Assembly: GCA_036937835.1 (NCBI GenBank)
Contig: CM072863.1
Span: 8,438,001-8,502,000, forward strand
Length of the DNA stretch: 64,000 nucleotides
DNA from: Pampus argenteus
Lineage: Eukaryota > Chordata > Actinopteri > Scombriformes > Stromateidae
Direction: 5' to 3'
Part shown: positions 56,844 through 64,000 of the stretch, one piece after another
Numbering within the stretch: position 1 is the stretch's first letter
Layout: every line of letters starts with the position of its first letter
Notes under the pieces: model-generated
What the model was told of the DNA's origin: nothing
The model's input: the letters and a program-made list of their open reading frames with translations, nothing else
Database searches by the model: none
Made by a program: the position numbers and the translations under genes

Positions 56844-58639
56844 CTTCACAGTCCGGAACAACTTCTGGAAACTATTAAGCCTCAGAGTGCTGCTCACGCA
56901 CACGTCTGTTTGTTAGGAAAGGAAAGAGGAGTCAATGCAGACAGATTTTGTTCAATTCTTTGCAGGTGAAAAACAGAATGAGTTTTTTTTTTTTTTTTTG
57001 CAGAGGTATATAATGCTTCCCATTCATTCAGTGGATGTCTGACCTGTGAATAAACAAAAGCTTTTGAGATGTAGCTAATGGGCACCAGTTGCTGTAAAGC
57101 TAACTGCCCTTTGACATTTAATTTAATTCTTTAGGACTGATAACTGCACGACTGATTTAAACCGCAATCTGCATTTTGTGAGGTTCATCAAGTCATAAAT
57201 GCTGCACTTTGTTTTTTTGAAGTCGCCTCATTGTACTTGGCAATCCAGTGCTGTGAGGGAGCGAAGTCCACATAAATTACTACCTTGAAGATAGACACGA
57301 ATAGCCTGCAATCACCTGCAGCTTCTCCCCACTCTGTCTACAGCAACAGCGGAGAAAACCTACTCTAAAACAAACCGTTTCTGCCTCTATGCACAGTTAT
57401 TGTTTTAGTGAAAATGTTCTCCCTCTTAATACCGTGATTTGATGAATCAGCCTTATGCAGTATACCAGAGGAGAGATACCATAGCTGTACTAAGTAGGAT
57501 GCGGAGATGCTGTGCTTGACGGAGCCTCTCAAGGAAACGTATTGAGATTTGTTTATATTTAATATGGCTCATATTGTATATAAATCAGTTGGATGTGCGA
57601 TTTACCAAATGACCTGGATATGTACTGGGTGTAATTGTAACACCCACATTTTAAAGATCAAGTTTAATGCACATTCTCAACCATTGTTTTCTCCATAAAA
57701 TAAAAACAATACAGCCCTCAAATTAATTAATGTGTTCATGTTAGCCAATGCCTCTAGAAATGAAGCAAGTGTGTGCATGTTACCCCCTTCCAAGCATGCT
57801 TAAATGGCCTTTCAGGCTTGCCAAGAACTCTTCTCTAAAGATCTTTTCTCACTGTCTTAGTACTGTAGCCAGAGCAAAGGCTCTGGGCCTCCATCAAACC
57901 CAAGGTTTTAATCTTTGTTTCCCAGCAGAGACCTCCATGAACAAGTCTCAAACTGTTCAGAAAGGGCTGCTAATTGGGGGGTCTGGTGGAAAAAAAGACC
58001 ATAATGAAAGTAATACAAAAATAAAAATGAAGAAACGTGTTTGAAATCCGGTCAGTGAATTCCTGCAGACAAGAAAGCCTTCTGTATCTGAAATGCCCGG
58101 TTCCTCATTTCATGTTTCCTTATTCTTCCCCCTTTTCCTGCCTCAAATGCTAAACTTCTTCATTTAAGTCACATCCTTGATAATAAAGTAGCACATGCTG
58201 CTCTTTAATTAACTCCCCCCCTCCTCCCCCCTCCTGTGGATGCCCTGCTGTAACATTTGGTAGCGGACTGGACCAACATTTGGCTGTTATTGGGGTGACG
58301 CTGCCATCACAGTGACATCCACACTGCCAAAAGGTTCCCACTTTACTGTTTACTTTCATCTGAGGGCAGCACGGAGCCCAGAATACATTTGGTAGATCCT
58401 CTTTGCTGTTGAAGCTGTGTCATAGAAGCAACATTTGAAAATAGCATATTTAAACAGTGATATAAATATGTGGTTGACAACCGTACTAAAACACTAAATA
58501 CGTTGTATGACACAGAAAACTAGCCATGACTGCATTACTGAGCAGATATATATAATACAGTACTTCAGTCAGTAGCTTTTCCTGAGGAAACCAACAAGGA
58601 GGCTGAGTAAAATTCAGCCACATTTTAGTGCTGATGCTT

Positions 58640-58885
58640 TTGATAGCAAATGAGATTTAACATGTGACTTAATGACCGAGCTTTAGAGATGCTGGGTGAT
58701 GCAACCAGGCTAGCTGTTTCCCTTTGTTTCCAGACTTTATGCTAAGCTAAGCTAAGCTAACTGGCTGCTGGCTCCAGCATCATATGGACAGACATTAGTC
58801 TAGTATCAATTGTCTAATGATCAACAAAAAAAGCAAAAAAAAAAAAAAGCATATTTCCCATAACTTAGAACTATTCATTTAACTG
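58640..58885 (+). repeat. interspersed repeat, copy B
   Basis: Includes GGCTAGCTGTTTCCC, TGTTTCCAGACTTTATGC, (GCTAA)x4, GGCTGCTGGCTCCAGC and a tail ending CATATTTCCCATAACTTAG then AACTATTC. Same family and orientation as copy A at 31437-31745. Confidence 0.65.
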
Positions 58886-59502
58886 TTTTGTTTTTTTAAT
58901 CAAATACAGAGGACTTTAATTCGCTCCCAACTCTGCTCATATCACATTAAAAACAAAAAAAAATGTTCTTACAGGAAAGATTATTTTTCATAATTATCCA
59001 AAAACACTGATGAATCCTGACGTCTGTGATAGCTGAAGTGCGCTGAATCCATGTGGATGAGCTTGTCAGAACAGCCATGACCCACTTTACAGTCACCCGC
59101 TGATTGAGATATGCTATCTAGATTGAGCTATTTGAGGAAGGGAGCTAGAACGTGGTCTCAGCAGGCTCTCTGAAAGAATACAAGCAGAAACCTGCTTGGG
59201 GAGATCATAAACACACAACAGTTGTATAAAAAACATAAGCCAGCAACGTTTAAGATATCAATACATGAATGTAAGGATTGAAAAAAATGATATGTAGCTC
59301 TTTAATATCACTCATTTAATACTCCCATCCTTTCATACATCAAGCCTAAAAACAAGTGCTTTGAGAATAGAGTGGTACGAAACACACCTACTGAGAGTAA
59401 GAACGGGAAAAGAGAGAGCAGATGTTAATACGTGAGCAGGATTTGTGGGCAGTGGGACGTTAGCTGCAGTGATTTTAGCTTCCAATCTGTAAACACTGCC
59501 AG

Positions 59503-59503
<1 letters not shown>

Positions 59504-59549
<46 letters not shown>
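59504..59549. repeat. (GT)n microsatellite
   Basis: About 23 uninterrupted GT units, the longest microsatellite in the window. Confidence 0.95.
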
Positions 59550-59551
<2 letters not shown>

Positions 59552-62500
59552 TGATGGGGCGCATGGCCAAGCCCGGGATTGAACCCCAGTCCTTGTTATG
59601 CCTGTTATTATATCTGTCTGTATGGTGGAGTGTGGTCGCACACTAATAACTGCTCTCAATACTCCGCTGTTTAAAAAAAAAAAGATCAAGTCAGTTTGTT
59701 GGGATGCACCTGTTTGGTTGACAGCGTAGTAAAAGTATATATTTTCACTTAAGTCAAGTATGGGTACTAACAAAAAAAAATAAAAAATGGGCGGCATGAT
59801 GTAACATTAAATGTGTTTTGTTTTTGCTGTGGAACCAACAAGCAGAACTTTTTTTTTTGTTTGTTTTGTCTTGTGAAATCCATCACTCTTTGTCTTGTGG
59901 CTACTTTGGTTAACTCGTAAATACAAAGTACAAAGAAATCCATCACTCTAGTTTTATGTGAGAACCAATTTTAATATTTAATCCATACAATCTTCCCTGA
60001 CATATTGAGTAAGCTCCAATAGTATCATTCTGGGAATGATATTTAAGAGATCATACTTCCTTGATAGAAATCATACTTCCTAAAGAAATTAAGCTGTATC
60101 AGCATGACTAATTTGTGTTTTAAGAGAGACCGTTTGCTTGGAAGTTGTGTTTATAATCAGGTTACTGGGACTTTTAAACTACTACACTTAAAATGTCCTG
60201 ACACAGTTGACTTTTCTCTTACCGTGTATGGTGCAGGACAATGTGCACTCACACCCTTTCAGGCTGAGGCCAGGCTCTGTCAGGGCCAGGTCGGATGACT
60301 CATGTTGACCCGTTCACACCAACAGCAAACATGGCTTTAACTTGCTCCTCTGTGCTAGTGTGAAAGGAGTGTTTGTGTTGATGTCTTGTGCTTCAAGCTG
60401 TGACCCTGATTGGTCAGGTCGCTTGCTTATGTAATTCTCAATGGAGGCGGTATTGCATATTGTTGCTGCATAAGATTAATTTATTCAGTTAAGTACTGCT
60501 ATTAGATCACAACATTATTGAAGATTCTGTCTTTTTAGATAGAAATTGCCATTATTTTATGTTCATAAAATGTTTCTATCTTGGTTCCTCCAACAGATAA
60601 AATACTTTCTATTTTAAACAGCAGCCCACACGACTCATATGTGCGTTCACATCCATTTAAGTCTCTGCTGCAGAATCTTTTCACAGAAATGCAATTATTT
60701 TTCTAAGGTATGACTGCAGGCTCACAGTCATTATAAATTACTTGTCAATTCATTCCCTTAGGAAAAAGATTTTACCAAACAAACAGACCTCATTCTTCTT
60801 TCAGTAAGTACTCAGCCTTAACAATTCAACACGCCTAATAGAAATCCAACTCCAAGTCCAGCTGCATCCTGGTGGTCTTTTCTGGACTGTGAAACCCTGA
60901 CATTAGGGGTCATTTTAGAGAAATATTACACCTGCGAGTCATACAACTATGTCTGCTTGGGCACTATTCATGCAAGGATATTACACTGATTTATATTTAT
61001 TCCCAAACGTCTACTCCTAAACACACAGTACCCGGACCAGTACTTTAACATTAGCCTAATTGTTCCACTAATCCTTCCTTATAGACCCTTCACTGTGACA
61101 GAAATCTCCTCATATGGACCTTTTTAGTGGACCCACAATTCTTATTTCTGCCCTCTGCTTGAGCAAAAGCAGAGATGTTTATCGTTGATACTTGACGGTG
61201 ATATTACATCCAGTAAAACTTCATGAACAGAATTTTGAATATTGTGCACCATTTTCTTCACATTTTCTGTGGAGGATGCATGTGTGTAGGCAGTGTTGTC
61301 TCTTTGGTTATGTCCATTGTGTGCTTCTGGGAAAAAGAATAGGTGGATGTTTTCTCTACTGTTATTAGCCTACACACACCAGCAACTAGATGAAATAAAT
61401 TTTTAAATTTGCGAATGTTCCTCAACATCTTTTGTTATAGTTGTGGAGATGATTGACATGCCTTAACAAAAATGACTCTGAACTGTCATGTAGGCTGCAA
61501 AAGAAAAGAAAAAAAAGTCTGTAACAGCAGCAAACTTCACGCTCAAATGTTCTGTATAACATCCATAAGCATAAGATCAGTGATGAGGATTTCTTCATCA
61601 AGATTTTTTTCCCCCTTACAATTACACAAAATATTACACAAAATTTAAAATCCCTACTCATTAACCTTACTATATGTGTTGGTAGCATTTTTTTAGGGTT
61701 GCTTTTGTGCCCGTATGGCAAATGTGAATGAAGAATTGAGAACTGAGTGTCATTCCTTGGAGCTCACGCGTCACATTGAGACTTGAAACTTGTACTGGTC
61801 TTATGAAAAGGCACTAAAGAATTTCGCATAATCTTCTTTAATATGTTTCCCTCGGCAGCATACTAAGTAGGCTTAATTGTCATTTTTCTCCCTCCGCAGC
61901 TATGTACAGCGTGTGCTCTGGCAGTGGTGTGGCAAAGGGATTTGTCTAAACTGACTAAGTTGATAATGGGGGATCACACCTTGGGGTTTTCTGCTTCGTC
62001 CCCCACACTCCGCAGCTGAATTTGATTTAATCCTTATGTGGAAGTGAAGGAGGTCGTAGCCTCCTCCCTCCAAGTTCCAACACTGAGTCTAGTACAAATA
62101 GCAGTCATGGTTGATTACCACTCTGGGGTTCAGACATGGTGAAATCTCAGCTAGACATCCAAATAGCTCTTAATTAAGTTCACATTTGATTACTCTGCTT
62201 TCTTTAATAGGTTCTGCCTCTCAGCACCGCAAAAGCTTGCACAGATTGACTCACTTTGTGCTCAGATCTGACCTGTAAAATCCAAACAGTCGCAGGCGGG
62301 ACTATGTTGTCCTGCATTACGGAGCCCCATTTCACTTGGCAACTATCACTAGACATGACCGCATTCCTGATGTGTATTCTCCTCAGCTCTAAGAAGTGCA
62401 TGCATAATACACACCGACTGTCGTGGAAACACACACACACACATCATCTCAGAAAAACATGATTGCATCACACATCCAGAAACGGAAAGATGAGTGGGAA

Positions 62501-63799
62501 TACAGGCATATAGAAACATTCCCAAACTGTTCTTTCTGTTAATCCATGTCTAAACTCTGTATGAATTTGTCCACCACTGACTAGACTTCCACAGCTCCTC
62601 TAAACTCTGCCAGAAAGGTTTATTTAAGAGACACAGCTGGGGCCTCTTTTTCTGCGTTTTGTATGACATGACAAATTGGAAAACTTTTTTTCCCTTCTTC
62701 TTCCATTACAAAATCCTGGTGTTTTCTTGCCTGGGCTCTTGAAGGAGGATGAGGAGGTGCTAGGCCGCTGACAAACAGGCCAATATAGATGTTTCCTTCA
62801 TTCATGGCCCTCAGGAGAACCCCCTCAGGTCAGCCCAAAGGTCAGCAAAACAGACCCCTGCCCCATATCTTTCTTCTTCTATACGCCTCTCTCTTCCTAC
62901 AGAAGGTCCTCCATTTTGGCTTCGTTGTGGCCAAACTTGAGGTTATATAAAATTTAAATAGAAAAGCTCATCGGGGCATTGTCTGTGTGCTGCCGAGAAA
63001 AGAAAAGAAAACAAACAGTCCTCCTCTATTTCAGTGAAGTCTTCACGAAGATTAGAGATGAACTCCCCGTCTGAGTCTAGTTGTTGTTGTTGTTTCTGAT
63101 GCTTTATTCTGTTACATCCTGTCAAGATACTTAGCCACGGGGTCAGTGGTAAAACCGGCTGTGTTGCAGTATCATCCCAGTCGGAAAAAAGATAACGTGC
63201 ATACCAAGGTTTGGCCAAGTGGGTGTCAATGTTGAGATTGATTACACGCAATTGGTTGTTTGTCTTGACCTCATATAAACCTGTCTTTCCATAATGTTTG
63301 AAAACTTAACGAAACTCTCCCAAGTCTTAACAGCTAAGAGTATTTGGCTAGCATCCTTTCTCCTTGAGAAAGTTGCTGGAGTGTTTTATTAGTGCACGCT
63401 ATCTTCAGTAGACTAAACTAGTAGACTAAACTCCAGCAGATGTTGCAATAGTGTCTGTAAGCGTTTGAATAACTTCCCTATGTTCTTACTTGAGTCAAGA
63501 CACTCACCTAGTTTGCTTTTGTGCCTCTGGACGTATATTCTGTCCATATGCTCTGACTATGTTGTATGCCTTTATCTCTAAGTCTTTCTCAACACTCTTT
63601 AAACGCTCACAGTGACATATGCAACATGTGTTTTTGAGTGACTCAAATTCACAAAAGACAAGTGAAAACCCAACTCTGGGATTTCATAGGGCCAGGTAGA
63701 TTCCAGGGTTATGAGATGAGACTTGCAGAACACATGTAGATACGTTCATGTAATATAGTATTCAGTGCGCCCTTACATGCTGAGGCTGATACTGTAGAT

Positions 63800-63915
63800 G
63801 AGGTTTCCAGATACTTAACTGATCCCTGTAGGGAAATTTTGGTTCCGTGTCTGCCTCAATTACAGAACAGCAACCCTGGAGATGGTACAGATTGCCTTGC
63901 TCAAGGGTGTGTTGA
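63800..63915 (+). repeat. fish interspersed repeat fragment
   Basis: Contains TGATCCCTGTAGGGAAATTT and CCTTGCTCAAGGGTG, two phrases that co-occur in a widespread teleost repeat. Boundaries not resolved. Confidence 0.45.
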
Positions 63916-64000
63916 ATTGTGGCCGTCCAGTTGAATGAGGGCAATATCTAACGCGGCTGGCTTTGAAGACTGGATTTCATAGTGCTCAAGCTCTCTTTCC

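Larger units (their letters stand above)
55985..64000 (+). other. first intron of the unidentified gene (to window end)
   Basis: 8 kb with no supported exon. Contains CA/GT microsatellites, a copy of the interspersed repeat (58640-58885) and a fish repeat fragment at 63800-63915. Short frames at 57748-58044, 59333-59797 and elsewhere are repeat- or chance-derived. Confidence 0.5.

Noticed and set aside
59560..59600. tRNA T-arm-like sequence (GGTTCAATCC on the minus strand)
   Set aside because: No matching acceptor, D or anticodon arms are visible; it is probably a SINE remnant or chance beside the GT repeat.
59333..59797. 154-codon minus-strand frame
   Set aside because: It is carried by a (GT)n microsatellite translated as Thr-His repeats.
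61899..61950. Possible exon 2 of the signal-peptide gene (CCGCAG followed by an open stretch containing VCSG)
   Set aside because: Joining in phase gives a VCSG motif reminiscent of ErbB receptors, but the frame hits a stop after 16 residues and the rest does not resemble the family.
1..64000. CRISPR array, prophage, biosynthetic cluster or defence island
   Set aside because: No such repeats or genes; the window is ordinary vertebrate chromosome with three recognisable split genes.

Overview
The window is vertebrate nuclear DNA, almost certainly from a ray-finned (percomorph-type) teleost. Genes are split by GT-AG introns. Introns and intergenic DNA are AT-rich and full of CA/GT microsatellites and short interspersed repeats of a kind common in fish. 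The three recognised genes belong to the human 12q13 paralogon (FAIM2, RBMS2, and the Rev-erb copy missing from mammals). There are no bacterial-type operons, CRISPR arrays or phage genes.

Layout: (1) 792-9768 (+) is an eight-exon Rev-erb nuclear receptor, best called nr1d4 (Rev-erb gamma), 576 aa. Its 5.2 kb first intron is unusually rich in CACGTG E-boxes and holds a candidate internal promoter/enhancer near 1980-2410. (2) 10.75-14.8 kb is intergenic and repeat-rich. It contains a perfect 23-bp-arm hairpin, a larger inverted-repeat element and two CTCF-like sites. (3) 15098-18051 (+) is a twelve-exon Lifeguard/BI-1 membrane protein of 254 aa, faim2-like, with a TATA box. (4) 24078-45210 (-) is a thirteen-exon single-stranded RNA/DNA-binding protein, rbms2, 399 aa. 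Its probable 3'UTR of about 4.9 kb ends only about 200 bp from the faim2 3' end (convergent pair). (5) 45.2-55.4 kb is intergenic, between divergent rbms2 and the next gene. (6) 55897-55984 (+) is a lone first coding exon encoding a signal peptide, with an in-frame stop just upstream and a phase-1 donor. The rest of that gene lies beyond the window, so it is not identified. The remainder, to 64 kb, is its first intron.

The genes are not an operon and need not work together. nr1d4 is a haem-binding clock repressor, faim2 an anti-apoptotic membrane protein, and rbms2 a post-transcriptional regulator. Shared regulation is hinted at by perfect TGACGTCA (CRE) sites in or beside the promoter or candidate promoter of all three. 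I found no wholly new protein system. The most interesting signals are regulatory: the E-box cluster and DR2 (RevDR2-like) elements in the Rev-erb gene, the CTCF-like sites, and the palindromic repeat region. All motif counts were made by eye.
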